From the NCBI GenBank assembly GCA_022749755.1, contig CM040440.1:12759269-12823268 (forward strand): a DNA stretch of 64,000 bases, given 5' to 3'. Positions within the stretch are counted from its first letter, which is position 1. Every line of letters starts with the position of its first letter. The position numbers and the translations under genes were made by a program. This document shows, one piece after another, positions 1 to 13,850 of the stretch. The notes below the pieces were generated by a model. It was not told the origin of the DNA and did not search any database. It worked only from the letters and a program-made list of their open reading frames with translations. This DNA is from Azadirachta indica. Lineage: Eukaryota > Streptophyta > Magnoliopsida > Sapindales > Meliaceae.

Positions 1-420
1 TGTGCTTAAATGTTTTGTTTTCATCATCCAATTAAGATCACTTCTTTTGATTCTTAATTGTATTTTTCTTTAAAAAAAAAAAAGGATCAAGAATAAGTTC
101 TATACAAATCATTAAAATGGATCCCTAATGCCCTAATATATAATAATATAGAATTTAAATTTGACAATAAGCAAATTCACTCCATTGGAATATTTGTATT
201 TGTAATATTTAGACCTTTGGACTTGTAGACTTAATATAACATATTCCCTGTGGACCGACACTCGGACTTCCGAACTTTATTACTTGAGACAACCTATACT
301 TGGGAGTTACAACCTTTAAGTTGTAGCATATACCCCTAATATCATTAATGGCTTGTGATGTTTAATTGTTTATGCTTGTTTGCCCTTGTATGAATTCTCG
401 CAACATTTCCTCGAGGGTTT
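1..420. other. window edge, no gene seen
   Basis: AT-rich sequence. If the decayed gypsy element whose gag lies at 421-1510 continues, its pol region would lie here and beyond the left edge, because the element points leftward. I could not recognise protease or reverse transcriptase motifs in this short stretch. Confidence 0.4.
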
Positions 421-1510
421 TTAAATGTGTGAATGATATGGTGGAAAATTCAATAGTTTTTGTGGTGGTTGATGGACATTATGCTCATTTTTCCAACTAA
501 AATTTTGATAATTTCTCCATTCAGGATTATACATTTCATAATACAAAGAATGAGATGGTAAAGGCTTTTTAAAAGTATTCATAGATTTTGCTTGGTCATA
601 AAACATTTCTTTAAAAATTGGAATATTGGGACAATCTTGAGTGCAATGTCCCGTGCTTCACAAACTTCTCATACTTTATTATTATGCACAAATCTGACTT
701 TTCCACTATCCTTAATTCCATGGCTTTAATCTTTCTAGTCAAATTGGTAACTCTAATACTTAGATCATCTTCTCGACTCAAGTTCTATTTGCCTCCACTA
801 GAACTAACAAGATTCAATATAATTGAATTTTCTAAAGAACTAGTGGTTTGCCAAGATTAAGAGTTTTCAGCCAAATGATTTAAATACTCTAAAGTTTCTT
901 TAGGATCTTTATCTAAAAATTCACCATTACATATTATTTCAACAAATTGTTTTATTTTTGGTGTTAACCTTTCATAAAAGAAACTTATTGTTCGCTATTT
1001 TTCAAAACCATGGTGTAGGCATGAATTTAATAAGTCCTTAACTCTTTCCATTGAAAATAGGTTTCATTTGCTTTTTGACAAAAACTTTGAATTTATCTCT
1101 TGAAAGCATTCATTTTATGTGTTAGAAAAAATTTTTGTAAGAACTCAACTTGCATTTCTTGCTATGTGCCAATGGATTTAGGTCTTAATGAATTAAGTCA
1201 TGTTTTCGCTTTCTCTTGTAAGAAAAAAGTAAACAATTTTAGTCTAATCAGTTCTTCACTACATGTTTGATCAATAAATATGGCACATACTTTCTCAAAT
1301 TCTTTTAAGTGCAAGTACAGACTTTTAGACTCTTAAGCCATGGAAATTGGGAAGCAGAGGAATCATGCCGAGATTAAAATTAAAGTTATTTGCATTAAGA
1401 TGAAAAATAAAGCATGAAGGAGATGAATTTCAAGAAAGTTGCAAGTATTCACACACAATTTGAACATGTGGATTTTCATTTTCACCATGTACAGTTTCAT
1501 TTTTAGCCAT
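421..1510 (-). pseudogene. Ty3/gypsy retrotransposon gag remnant
   Basis: Decayed Gag of a plant Ty3/gypsy retrotransposon, read right to left. The likely start is the ATG at 1508-1510 (MAKNETVHGENENPH). After it come, in order and in shifting frames, a segment resembling the Gag entry motif (LLPNFHGL near 1350), the retrotransposon-gag domain (RLTPKIKQFVEIICNGEF near 930-990, then KDPKETLEYLNHLAEN), the tail of a CCHC zinc knuckle (GHCTQDCP near 630-650) and the post-knuckle segment YNPEWRNYQNFSWKN (near 490-540). Several stops and frame changes break it, so no Gag can be made. The order of motifs is the family's normal order. The matching 5' LTR should lie to the right of 1510, but I could not delimit one. 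Confidence 0.8.
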
Positions 1511-2269
1511 AGTGTTTGATGTGTCTGAATGTGAAGATAAATCAAACAAATTACCCAAAAAGGTTTCAAAATTACCTTTCACCAAGCGACAAGAGTGAAG
1601 ATCAAGGTACCATCCAAGCATAAATTAAATAAAGTAAAACTCAACACCAATAACAATACATGAGAAGACAAAATGTTAGAACAATAATAATGCAAATAAA
1701 TAGAAAAGAGGTGGTGCAACCTTCATTTTGACAAAAATAAAACAATTATAAAAATAATATCACAATAACTAACAACATAAAAGTTAGGTGGTAGAACCAA
1801 CCATATAAGCAAAGAAAACAATATTAGTCTTACAAAAGAAATAAAATAGATAGAACAATAATTCAAGCATGATAAATTAGAAAAATATAAATGGGCAGCT
1901 TACCCTCTCAATTAAATAAAAGATAAAAATATAAATAAGAAGAAAGAAAAGTGTTAGCGTTAAACTTTAGGGTTAGAGTTAGAGTTAGTTAAAAATTGGT
2001 TATAAATGAAAATTTCCCTAAGACATTAACTGCTAACAAAATATGTCACTAAGATATAATATTATTGATATGTAATAATTATAATAAAAATATAAAATTG
2101 CTTATTGTAAAACAATTATTGATTTTTTATTAAATATTGATCCCTATATATATAATATATATTATTGCTAGCTTCATATTTTCATACATATATTTATATT
2201 ATTTGTAAATCGTTAGATTTATACATTTCGAATAACTAAGATTGAATTTGACACATGAAATTAATGCAT

Positions 2270-2270
<1 letters not shown>
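1511..2270. other. AT-rich, no gene seen
   Basis: No supported coding sequence. It may include the leader and 5' LTR of the gag-bearing element to the left, but no clear primer-binding site or LTR boundary was found. Confidence 0.4.

Positions 2271-2304
<34 letters not shown>
2271..2304. repeat. (CAA)n microsatellite
   Basis: About eleven uninterrupted trinucleotide units of CAA/ACA. It is a simple sequence repeat in non-coding sequence and probably length-polymorphic. Confidence 0.9.
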
Positions 2305-3040
2305 AATATTATAATATTTTATCTGTAATGAAGAGTAGCTGGGTTTCTCATCCCATTAATAATATAGAGATTAATCTTCCCCCATTTTCCGTCTTATTCT
2401 CCATCATATTCTCTCAATTTTATCCTATTTAAAGTGAATCCTCATGGGCCTCCAAATCTATAAGGAATTTTACCAATTTTAGTGAGTTGAAAATGGCTTG
2501 TCCGTAGTGTAATTTGAATATATCTTAAATTATACACAATATATGTTGGTGACTTATCTTACTCATTAATTGACAATTATACAATTGCAATATATATTAT
2601 CACAATTAACTAGATTAGAAGGTATAGTTGTGGCTAAAATATGTATATTGTCACAATTAACTATATTTTTGTGATTTCTATTAGCTTCAGAGGGGTAAAA
2701 GATTACCCTTTTACAAATTGACGGAAGTAATTGAAATGTAGTTGGTTATGACAACCTGCTTATTTGGGTGCTGAAAATGAAAATATAATTAGTTGCGAGG
2801 ATTTATAAATTTGAATAAAACAATATTAACTTTAATATATATTATATCATGTTGAAAAATCGACATATATAAAATACTTAGGTGAAAATAATCCTTGAAT
2901 AAAATAATTTATGAATAAATAAAATAATTACTAAAATGTATCAACAAGTATATATGAGGCTATACTTTTAATATAATATTTAGATTTTTATTTTGGCCCA
3001 TATATAGATCCTAGTGAAGTTGAATTATATAAGAAACCCA
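2305..3040. other. AT-rich intergenic, no gene seen
   Basis: No ORF, RNA gene or clear repeat structure could be supported. Confidence 0.4.
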
Positions 3041-3400
3041 AGTTAAGCTCATTTGGGAATTAACTAAGTGATGTGGGACAGGTTGACAACTAGGAGGGTG
3101 GTCAACGCCCGATCAAAGCCTTAAGCCAGTAGATTAAGTCCAGACCTGACCTAAGAATGCTCCCGAGGGGCCTCCTTTGATGGTGTTGTGCCTGCGTAGT
3201 TCCAAGTTCCTAACCAAGCAAGTCAGCAAGTTTAACCCTGAATCAGAAATATCTTCCAGCTCCAACAGTTTTGTCCCTCATTCTCCTCACAAGTTTATCC
3301 CATTTGCTACAAAAAGCATGCTCAAAAAGCAGACATCGGACACTATTTGACAAACCCACTCTGATGGTTATGTCGGCACATAAATAGAGTTTTATATTTG
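3041..3400. other. GC-higher unassigned patch
   Basis: Base composition is visibly less AT-rich than on either side, roughly between 3060 and 3320. No open frame of useful length and no recognised motif. It could be a fragment of an LTR or of an old gene; I cannot tell which. Confidence 0.3.
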
Positions 3401-3414
3401 AATGAACTTTCCTT

Positions 3415-3640
3415 TGTTATGAGAAAAATGGCTATTATTGACATACCTTTTAGGTAACATAGTAGCCTTAGCCAACAAACCCTAACACCAAATAAAGTAT
3501 TACCGCAAAATTATTAGTATCTAGTGTGCCCAATGTATTAATAAAGTGTTGATACTATGGTATTAGGATTTTTATGTTACCAAAAAGGTATTTATGATTT
3601 CTTATTTACTAATATTTAGGCTAATATTAGTGAATCTTTG
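3415..3640. repeat. short imperfect inverted repeat, MITE-like
   Basis: The segment around 3440-3485 (containing ACCTTTTAGGTAACAT) reappears inverted around 3565-3600 (containing ATGTTACCAAAAAGGT). The arms are imperfect and the ends are not sharp, so this is only a candidate small fold-back element. Confidence 0.3.
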
Positions 3641-6600
3641 ATATATTAAAACAAATATAATTAACTTTTGTTGCTAATAATAATGCCCATTTATTTTTCA
3701 AATGTCAAATTTACTAAAACTATTAGCAATATAGTAATAAAAATTTACCTGTAACATAAATATTATAAACTGAACACTGAAAGTTTTTTACAATTTGAGT
3801 CGCAATTTAATAACTTTCATACATTCATTTCCCATTCAATTCTTAATCTAAAAATAATTCTACGTATAAAAAAAATTCTAAGTCCTGGGTAGTTATAAGT
3901 TGAAGCAAAAGTAGAAGTGTTGACCAATTCTAAGCAAATAGAAGCAAAGCACAAGTATATGGATTTCCAATCAAGTAATCTCACAGTCTTCCTTCAATCC
4001 TAAACAATACATAGGCATCAAAACTTTATTAAATTCACCAACATAACTTAACGATTTCCCTTCAGTGTAAGATAATAAATTTGACATTTAACCTAGATGT
4101 ACATCCTTTAATCCTGCCATGTTGTTGTAAGTTAAACTCTCGGTGTTGGCCATCTCTTCAAACCTGCATGTATTCCATTTAAGAATATCAAATTTTAACA
4201 CAATAAAAATGATAAATAAATATAACCATGGCAAAGCACAGGATGATAGTAGTTTAGTACAAGAGAGAAGGCAATATTAATTTGAAAGTAAATAGAAAAT
4301 GCATATTATACTTAAAAAACATATGTCAATATAATTATGAAAATAAATATTCTCGAGCCCACAATATATCAAATAAGCAAATAATGTTCATTGTCAACAA
4401 ATAAATGAATTAGTAAACTATATGTTCAATAGATATAGTATGGCATGACAAAGAATGAAGAAATAAACACATGATAGTGTTTCAAATACATAACTATACA
4501 CTCAACATTTAAAAAAATGGACATATTGTTTAATATCTAAATAAAATAAAACAATTGTTTAATGAAATGAACAAAACATAATCAATTTATAAAAGTGAAT
4601 AAAAAAAATGAATCAAATCGAATTCTATCACTATATCAAAAAATGCCATTTAGTATGTGATTAATGTGGGTACATGCATAAAGGCCACAAGCTAGAAGAG
4701 AATATAGTGATATAGCATAGGCAACCAAGCAGAGAAAGTTACTTGATTCTAAATTTTTAGTCTATAAAGGCTTTGAAGTAAAAAGTTCGGCTGCCAATCT
4801 TAGCTACCTTAATGCGTTATAGATTTACAAGACAATAATAAGAACACCTAATCATTAAAGGGGTAATTGAGATCAAGTTTTCATAAAGCAACCATTTGGC
4901 AACCATTCTTGTAGCAGAAAAATCTGCCACTCTTTTCTAAATTTATGTTTCTTTTGTTGGTAAATAATCCAAATAAAATAGTTAAGCTTAAAACCTTATC
5001 ACTTTAACTTTCATGTGATAAGAACATTGCTTTATAGTAACAGACCAAAATTCAGTAGTACATAGTAAAAAGTAGTTTTACTTGTCAAAGTTAGAGAAAT
5101 TAAAATAGTCCAATTTTATAACATCTCAATTTACAAAAATACAACTCACACTTTTACAGTAGATGTTTTAGTTTCTTGCATGATTTTTTGCAAGGATATA
5201 TCATTTACCTAACATCAAAAAATATAGGGATATATACTCCATGACGATTTACTCATGAGTTTTAGTAATCATGGCAAAGCAAACAAAAGAAATTCATACA
5301 TTGCAAAGATTCGAGAGATCTTGGTTGTGAAACAAGTTGTAATAACCAATCATTATTTGCATATATGTTAATGACAAGATAACAATTTAAGCAACTACAA
5401 TAATGAACTAATTCATATATTTGCCAAGGTTTTGATAGGATTGGGAAGTTCATGCATGATAATACTAAATTCCTGAAACAATAAGGTTTGATAAAGATTT
5501 ATGTTTGTATAAAAGTTATATTTGTATTAATCCTATCCTTAACTAAATGCATCATCTTACAAAATTAATTTAAAAAAGAAAAAGGAATTAGTTGAGTATA
5601 TATAATAGCCATAAATATTAAAGTAACTAAAATGCAAATATATCATTTAAAGCTATTATTATGATGCTCTACCACCAAGCTCCAATCATAAGAAGCAACT
5701 AATTCTTCAGAGAAGTAATAATTGAATGATTTAGTTAAGAAGCTTACCTTGATATCCTTGGCCATATAGTTCATGTAAATTTCTAGCATATAAAAAGCCA
5801 TTGATTTTGAATAATTCTTTGAAATCTTAAAAGGCTTTGTTTCAATTAAAACTAGTGTTACTAATAAGGCATTTTCTCAAACACTTAGAGTACAATTTCA
5901 ATGACTTAAGAAACTCTATCTAAAGTGGGCACTACGTATAATCCTACAAATCCAACTTCACAATAAACATTAGTGCATTGATTTAAAAAAACAAGTTATT
6001 AATGAATTGAATTGCCCATTTTCACTTCGAGGAAGAAAAAGGCTAAAACTCAACAATAAGAGAATTTATGTAATTTTCAAAAATTTTAAATTTTAAAGAA
6101 AAAATTATATGCACATCAGGATAAACAAGAAGCAAATATATTCAACTACAACCACTTCACATCACATCTCTTGTGTATTTCCCATTACAACCAAACACAA
6201 CTACAACAACGATATCCAATACAAAGTAAGATCCAATAGATACAAAGTGAATATGAATAAGTAAAAGAATATACCTGATAGTAACAACAAAAACAACTTT
6301 CTTTTTACTCCAAAATCAATAAATAAACAACTAAAAAATTAAAAGCATTGTCAACAAAAGTAGAAATCAGGTCTAAAAATAACATATACACTGTAACAAT
6401 AAAAAATCATAACATGAGGAATAAAAAAAATCAGCATATGCATTCCAACGAAAGAAAAAAAAATACAATATTAAAAACAAGGAAATCAACATATGCACTC
6501 TAGCAATAAAAATCGCAACAAAAGGAATAAAAAAATAAACATGTAATTCAATAACTTGCCGACTTCATGCATATCTACAAATTAGCTTCCAAATTAACAA

Positions 6601-8506
6601 ATGCAACCCGCCAATTTCATACAAATCCACTTGTAAAACAACATGCATGTTGAACATTGACTTTGAAATTAGTATTAAGAATGAAAATATGCCAGAGATT
6701 GAAAACAGAGTCAAGCGAACTATGAAAATTGAAAAACAAAATAAAACTACTAAAATCATTGTACATGCAATGGGAACTCAGAAATAAGAAACATAATTTG
6801 AGGATTTCAACAATTGATGACTGACCTAAGTAGATGTTTCGATTTTAAAAACTAGCATTTAGATTCAAAGCTGGATTTGTTCTTTAAAGATAATATGAGT
6901 AGATTTCACTTAATGCTAAATGTAAATGGGTTAATTTGATATGAGTTTAGCTTATTCAAAGAACAAGCATAAGGATGGTTTGGTTGATTTGATCTAAGTG
7001 TGGAAAGAGTTTGGGGGGGAAATTTTTGAAGCTAAGTGGAAAACCAAATCGAAAAAGGGAAAATGGGTTTCCTTTTTTTTTTTTTTAAAGGGTTGGAGAA
7101 TAAAACATCGTCATTTTCAATTTCATTAAATTAAAAAAACTTAATTTACGTAAAAATGAAGTCGTTTGGCTATCACAATTTTGCCCAAATGACATTGTTA
7201 TGGTTAGTGACACTATAGTCTCATAAAACCTTGATACTCGTTGTTCATTATCAAAGATATTTGTTACATTTCTATTGTTTATGGGAAAAGACCACTTTTA
7301 TTCATCAGCCTTGATATTTTCTCAAAAATATTGAGAGCTTGGTATCAACAATGTCTATTTTTCTAGTAATGATTACACATTATGAGTGATAGGACAAAGA
7401 GAATAGCAAAAAGGAGGGGATAGTGATAGTCCAAGGTAGTAGGAAAAGGGCATTAAGGTAGTGAAAATAATAACAATAGTAATGCAAGAATTGGTAGTGG
7501 AGAATGTAGTAATAAGTCAACAATATAGTATAAAGAATAATAACGGAGTGCACAAAAGACCAAAAGAGAAGATAGCTATTCTTGAGGATAAAGAGAGATA
7601 CCTTAACCTTGGAGAATATATACCTATAGGGGGGGCCTTGCTTGGCTATGATTGGTCAAATACCAAGAAACCCTAATTTTCCCTTTTATATCTTTATATT
7701 TTGACTTTGGCTTGTCCTCTTAGATTGGTCAAAACCCTAGAACACATTGCAGATGGTGAGTAGCTCTTATGACCTTATCCAAAATTACCTACCAAATGTC
7801 ACACCCATATTTGCTGTAAAGATTACCTTATTTTTTATATGACACGTGACATAGCCTTATTTGCTTTCTATTGTGGTACCATGCCATTTCCAATTCAGAT
7901 GGTCTTGCTTGTTAGCATTAAGTGATAGTATTACAAGTGATTACTAGAATCAAGTCAGACTGTAGCACTGTAGGGCAGGGTTAGGCGATCCCCTTACATA
8001 GCTAGTTGGTTTTGAGTATATTTCCTTAAAAGTATTAGAACAACTTAGAGAAAAGATGCCTTAGTATTAGAGATTGTTTTTAATATGGGACTATCTACTT
8101 CATCCCTTTGCTCATAGACCGTAGGTATTAGCACGTGGTAGACACCTCTCTCATTGAACTCTTGTCATTATCTAGGTAGCAATCCCAACTCATATAGGAA
8201 TGTATCCCGAGAGGGTTTTTCAAAAGGTGAATCATTCTATAAAGTATCAATTAGTACATCGTAAGCTTATTTATTGCCATGTGTCTAGACAATATTTACC
8301 TTATAACAACATTCAAATAGAAGTAACATACATTTTAGAAACTTAAAATTATTAAAAGTATTTTGAAACCAACCTTGGTTTATGAAACCTAAGAAAGCCA
8401 AGTTGATGTTGTGTTGTGACAATGAATGTTAGTGGCAAGATAGAGTGTTCCCATATGTGTCAATAGTCACTATCGAATGGTGAACTAAGAAAATCATTGT
8501 GACAAG
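3641..8506. other. long AT-rich stretch, no recognisable gene
   Basis: Nearly 5 kb without a supported coding sequence. Open frames here (for example 5262-5453 minus, 6565-6759 minus and 7461-7676 plus) are short, low in complexity and match no family I know. A poly-T tract lies near 7071-7086. No tRNA or rRNA was seen. Confidence 0.45.
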
Positions 8507-10027
8507 TGATAAATAAGTATTTTACTCATGAATTGACTACTTTTGAGCTTAAATATTTGTAAAAAAAGAACCTTAAACTAGATGAATTTGTACGTTATAT
8601 GTAGGAAAGCCAGAAAAATGGAATTAAGGAGAAGCTGATTCAAATTGGGCCAAAAGAGTAGAAACAATATCATGGACAACAAAAATTGAAAAGCAAAGTA
8701 TAAGTTATTAAAATGATCATAACTTCTTGCACAACTTGGAATCATATTCCGTGTGTTGCACTGGAAACTAGATATTCAGAGCTTCCCAACGTATACTACT
8801 CAAGCCCTAAAATAGCAAACATAGCACAGCTATGCCAAGTTTAGTGCATAGCCACACAACCATCACGGCCACCCAATAGGGTAACAAGCGTAGCGTGCTA
8901 GGCGTACACTCGTGCCACACATTTCATGTTTGGCCTTCCTTTGGTAAAGATGGTGGTGCCTAGCACCTCTTAGCTATACACCTGCACCCCCTTTTGAGTT
9001 GAATGACGTCCCACAATCGTTCTTTGTTATTAGATCAATTTTAGATGGCTAGATTTGGCCCAATTTAGGATTTTGTGTTATTCTTACATTAGCACCACCT
9101 GCCACTTATAAAAAAGGAAAAGTTTAGAGTAAGAAAAGAGAAATAAAGAAATTTTTAGACAGAGAGGTGGAAATCATCAATCTTTATCCTTGCATTTATC
9201 TTGAATTTTTTATTATTATTCTTATTTTTATTCTTTGTTAAAATTATGAATTTCATGACAAATTTTATTATTGATCATGTTATGTTAGGCTAAATTTATT
9301 GTTCTAGGGACTTGATGTAGTTTATTTGAACTATTTGATTGATTGGCATGTTATTAATGTTAGTACATTTTTTATTCACTTGTGTTTATATGTGTATAAT
9401 GCCTCTAATATATTATTTGATAAATTAGATGGTCGATAATGAATGATTTGATGCTTAAGATTAAATTGTTTATCGGATTAGAAAAACATAATTTAGATTA
9501 TTGTGAGTCTAGAAGGAAATGAATACCTAGATAGTTGTATTAATATTTAGGATATCAAGAGATTGAGAGGTAAATGATTCTTGAATATTTATTTACAAGT
9601 GATGCATAAGGAATGTATAGCTAACTAAGTCAAATTAGGATATCAACTTAGTCAGTCTTCATCTTGTTATTAGTGACTAGAATCAAAACACATTAATAAC
9701 TGCTAATTATAAGAAACATAGGGATAAATAATTATAAGTGAAATCAAGGCCCTATAACCTTTGTCATAGCATTTTTCCACTCACTCATAAATTCTTCCCA
9801 ACTCAATGTTAATATTTCTATTTGTTAATTAATGTTCAATTTTTGTTTTATTTTATTAATTTTGTATTTAAAAATTCTAATTGCTTCGATAAAGTTAAGT
9901 TACTATAATTACAGTACTTTATTTATGATTTAAAACTCAATCCTTGTGGGACAATATTTGTACTCTGCACTGTATTATTTTTCATGACTCGTACACTTGT
10001 GGTCAAATGCACATACTAGCATAGTCA
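8507..10027 (+). mobile_element. solo-LTR-like copy, Ty3/gypsy
   Basis: Reads as an LTR of about 1.5 kb. It starts TGATAAATAAG, carries a modest GC-richer cluster at 8820-8950, then a short TATA-like stretch near 9108 and the long AT-rich R/U5-like part, and ends near 10027 (ATAGTCA). The order of parts matches the better-preserved LTRs at 61848-63482 and 50941-52506. No primer-binding site follows the right end and no polypurine tract precedes the left end, so a solo LTR is most likely. No exact target-site duplication was found, so the ends are approximate. Confidence 0.55.
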
Positions 10028-10466
10028 CAAAAGTTATTGTTGTTGATGGTGCAGCATCGAAGTTGTTCTTACTATAAGGAAGACAAGAGAAGTTGTTAAG
10101 GGTGTGCGTGAGAGACTAAGAGAGTGAAAGTTGTCGAATGCGATTGCCTTAATGAAGCAAGTTCGGCTATTGTGGCTATGAAATCTAAAAGAGTGAAATA
10201 GTTTGTTTATCTTTGTAATCTCCAACTAACCTAATTAATTGGCAAGCCAAGTAAACTAGCCAATTTTATGCAAAAACTAAAAGAAAAATCTCATAAAAAG
10301 ATTTTCTATTACTTTCTCATATACAATTATTCAAAATTAACTCAATTCCAACAATATAAAATAAATAAAAGAATATGAATAGGCATATTCAAGTTTGGTC
10401 TTCATGAAGAAAAAAACCCAAACCAATTAATTGAACAACCTAAAGTGTGGTCTAAAGTTGTCTAAA
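10028..10466. other. no gene seen
   Basis: AT-rich spacer between the solo LTR and the long-TIR element. The small minus-strand frame at 10034-10225 has no recognisable features. Confidence 0.4.
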
Positions 10467-11788
10467 GGGAAAACTCCCTTTAGCCCCCTATGATTTGACT
10501 TAATTATCCATTTTCTTCTGAGTTTTTGGAAAAGGCCTTTACCCCCTCATTGTTACTTCTATCTCCATTAAAAAGCACTTTTTGAAGGGTAAAAGTATAA
10601 TTTAATATTTAAATTTTAAAAAATAATGATGATGAACGTAATCAAGATATGTGTACAAATCCCATCATTATCTTGTGGATTATTTACTTTATTTTGGATT
10701 ATAAGATTATCATAAAATTAATGAATAATAAAAATATAATTTACTATTAAAAATTATAAGTACACTTAGGATGCCTGTACAAGTCCCAATATTATCTTCT
10801 GGACTATTTAAATTTATTTCAAATAATAAAACTAAAAATATATTTTAAATCATAAAATTAATAAATAATAAGTATAATTTAATATTAAAAATCATAAATA
10901 CAATCCCATTTGGAAACCTTAAATTAAACTAGTAGCAGCAACACCTCTTGTTGCCAAATCAGTTGAACTTGCTAATCACCACTCAATGTCGACAGTTGTT
11001 TCTCGCCTTTCCTTTGCTGCCACTTGCAAATCCTTCTTTATCGCCAACTAACACTTTGTACCACCTCTTACTCCTATGTACATGCCTCCACTATAAAAAA
11101 CTCCATCAGTATCTAAGCTCGAAGATTATTGTCATAAACCCAAAAACAAATGAAACACAAAATAAAAATTGCCGGAGCCCAATGTTCAGATCCAGCACAC
11201 AGAAAAGTCCATAAAGCCTCCGTCTACACCTATACCTATCCATATTTGGCGTTGTTTTTCAGCATGCCGTGTAAAATTTTAAACCCGTACAAGGCTAGTC
11301 CTTAACCGTATTCATATCACCTTCATTTTTTCCCTATTTTTTGACACCCTTGACAAATCACCATGCCAAACCCAAATTCCATCTCCTTCCTTCAATTCAA
11401 TAATTTCCATTTTCGATTCAGCCGCCTTCGATTCATTGATCAGGATGAAGAAAGTGCATTGGTCTTTTGCCGCTGGGTCCACAATTAGAGGCCTTTGAAG
11501 TTGGGGGACTCTTTACGGCTTTCATGTTGTTCCTTCCACACCATCTAGTTTGGCTCCTTAGGTAGGAACATTTATGAATAAGGAATGATTGTTGGATTTT
11601 CAATATTATTTTGCTCTAAATGTTGGAAATTTAACTATATTTGCATCATGGGCCCACATGTCAGCTTTCAGGGGTATGAAACCTTTTAATAGAGAGGAAG
11701 GTAATAGTGAGGAGATCAAGGGCTTTTCTGAAAACTTATAGAGAAATAGATAATTAGATCAAACCTTAGGGGTAAAGATAATTTTCCC
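10467..11788. mobile_element. non-autonomous DNA transposon with ~100-bp TIRs (MULE-like)
   Basis: The left end, starting GGGAAAACTCCCTTTAGCC, matches the reverse complement of the right end (GGGAAAATTATCTTTACCCC) over about 100 bp with moderate divergence. Shared words include a TTAATTATC-type stretch, a GGAAAAGGCC/AGAAAAGCCC-type stretch and a CTCATTGTTAC/CTCACTATTAC-type stretch. Long TIRs and a 1.3-kb length without a transposase suggest a MULE-like non-autonomous element. The flanks (TTGTCTAAA and GTCTCAAGA) do not form a clean 9-bp duplication, so the superfamily is an inference. Confidence 0.6.
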
Positions 11789-12254
11789 GTCTCAAGACCT
11801 CCCTCAATGTAAATTATTGCCAACATAGAGTTTGATCATAATTGAAACAAATAACAGTTAGAGAAGATAAAAATAGAAAAAAAAAGATTGGTATATAACG
11901 AAAGAATTAATATTTCATTAATTATTTTAGGATATCTTATTTTTATATTATCTATTAAAGATAAAAAAAGTAATTTTATTGGTACTATAGTTATTGGTTA
12001 AGTTAAATAGTATTACGTGACAGCACGAGGAAGTTGATGACTCGGACAAAATTGGAAGTTACTTAATATTATTTAATTAATAAAAGAGGAAAGTTGAAGT
12101 TAGCACCCTATCTTTATTTTTAAGGTTAATTTTAAATAACCCCAAAATATTTTTAAAATATTCAATTAACACTCAAAGTTTGTAAGTATTTTCATTCTAT
12201 CTAAAACCGTTTAATAAATCTGTTAAAGTTAACCATATAAGGATAAAATAGTCT
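11789..12254. other. AT-rich spacer
   Basis: No gene. A segment near 12120-12230 is loosely similar, in inverted orientation, to 35690-35800 on the far side of the CACTA element. It may be flanking sequence of an older element into which the CACTA inserted. Confidence 0.35.
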
Positions 12255-12279
12255 CACTATTAGAAAATAATTAAAAGAG

Positions 12280-12850
12280 CACACTAAATAGAAGACGGTT
12301 TTTATTTTTTAAGATGATTTATTCAAAAACTGTTTTTAATTCTAAAAAATAAGAACAATTTTTATAAACTGTTTTTTAAAATATATGTTTTAAGAACTAT
12401 TTTAATGAAACTGATTTTAATTTTAAAAAATAAAAACTGTTTTTGTAAACCGTCTTCTAAAATATATGTTTAGAGAACAATTTTAATAAAATCGACTTTA
12501 ATTCTAAAATATAAAAATGATTTTTATAAACTGTCTTCTAAAATATGTGTTTAGAAAAGTTTTAATAAACTTATTTCTATTTTAAAAAAATATAAAAATA
12601 ATTTTTAAATCGTTTTCTTTTTTCACATATTTAAATAATACTTTTAGTAAAATTATTCTTGATTTTTAAAATAAAAAATAATTTTCAAACCGTTTTCTAA
12701 AATACATATTTAGAAGACTTATAATAAAATATACTTTTATTTAAATAATAAAAAATTATTTTAAATATTCTTCTTTTTAGAGAATAATTTTAATTTAATT
12801 GATTTCTATTTAAAAATTTAAAAAAATAATTTTTACTCTTGTCTTTATTT
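12280..12850. repeat. CACTA subterminal direct repeats, ~82-bp period
   Basis: About six diverged tandem units, each with a run like TAAACTGTCTTCTAAAATAT followed by a run like GAACAATTTTAATAAAATC. The unit core AAACCGTTTTCT recurs inverted near the other end of the element. Subterminal repeats are the known binding sites of the TNPA-type protein in En/Spm elements. Their presence here supports 12255 as a true CACTA terminus. Confidence 0.6.
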
Positions 12851-13160
12851 ACTATACCATATAAGATTGAGTTTTTTTAAATATTAATTCAGTCAAAAAC
12901 TTTTTGATCAATAAATATATAAAAATTAAAAAATTTACTTATTTATCTTTAATAAATGTAATTAAAGATGTTAGTGTTTGAATTAAAAATATCAAACAAA
13001 ATATAAGTAGAGTTTATATATACATATGTACATAAATCAAATGAATAGTAATTAAGGAATACCGTTTATGTATTAGGCTGGTCTTTAAACAGTGACCTTA
13101 TTTTTATTTTTAATATACTAATTTGCCTAATAGTATAATGGTAAATTTTGAACAATAAAT

Positions 13161-13198
13161 GCACACACACACAAATATATATATATATATATATATAT
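13161..13198. repeat. (CA)n and (AT)n microsatellite
   Basis: About six CA units followed directly by about twelve AT units. Confidence 0.9.
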
Positions 13199-13850
13199 CA
13201 AATTTCAATTTTATATTAAAAAAATTTAAATCTATTTTATAATCATAAAATCTCTAAATATATATATATATAATTATTAAACACACATTCTTTTCATTAA
13301 TTTTTCGTTAAAATTAACTATTGACTCAATGTTGATTACTTTAATAACAAAAATACCTTTAACTTTTATTTAACTAATATAATGACATAAATACTCTTTT
13401 TTAATAATTTTTAATTAATTTTTTATATAAATAAATTAATTACATGAAAATAATTTAATTTCAATTAACAAAATAAAAGTTTAATTTATTTTTCTTCTTT
13501 TTACTTTTTATTTTAAAATTTTCATTTTTCTTATTTGATTTTTGAATTTAAACACTTTCTACTTCTTAATTCAAATTTCTTTGAATTTTTACCCTAATCT
13601 ATAATTAAAACAACAACAATATATAACAAATAATAATCATAAATTCACTACATGTTAAAAAATAGTCAAAGAAAATAAAAATAATTAAAAATGATGGTAT
13701 TTGTTGAAAAAATAAAATATATGTTGAAAATTTTAGACAAAAAAATATCATTATTTTTAATTATTTTTATATTATTTGACTATTTTTCTTGTCACTTAAT
13801 GAACTTCAATTATCGATTAGAGAAAAAATAAAAAATAAAAAATTAAAATA

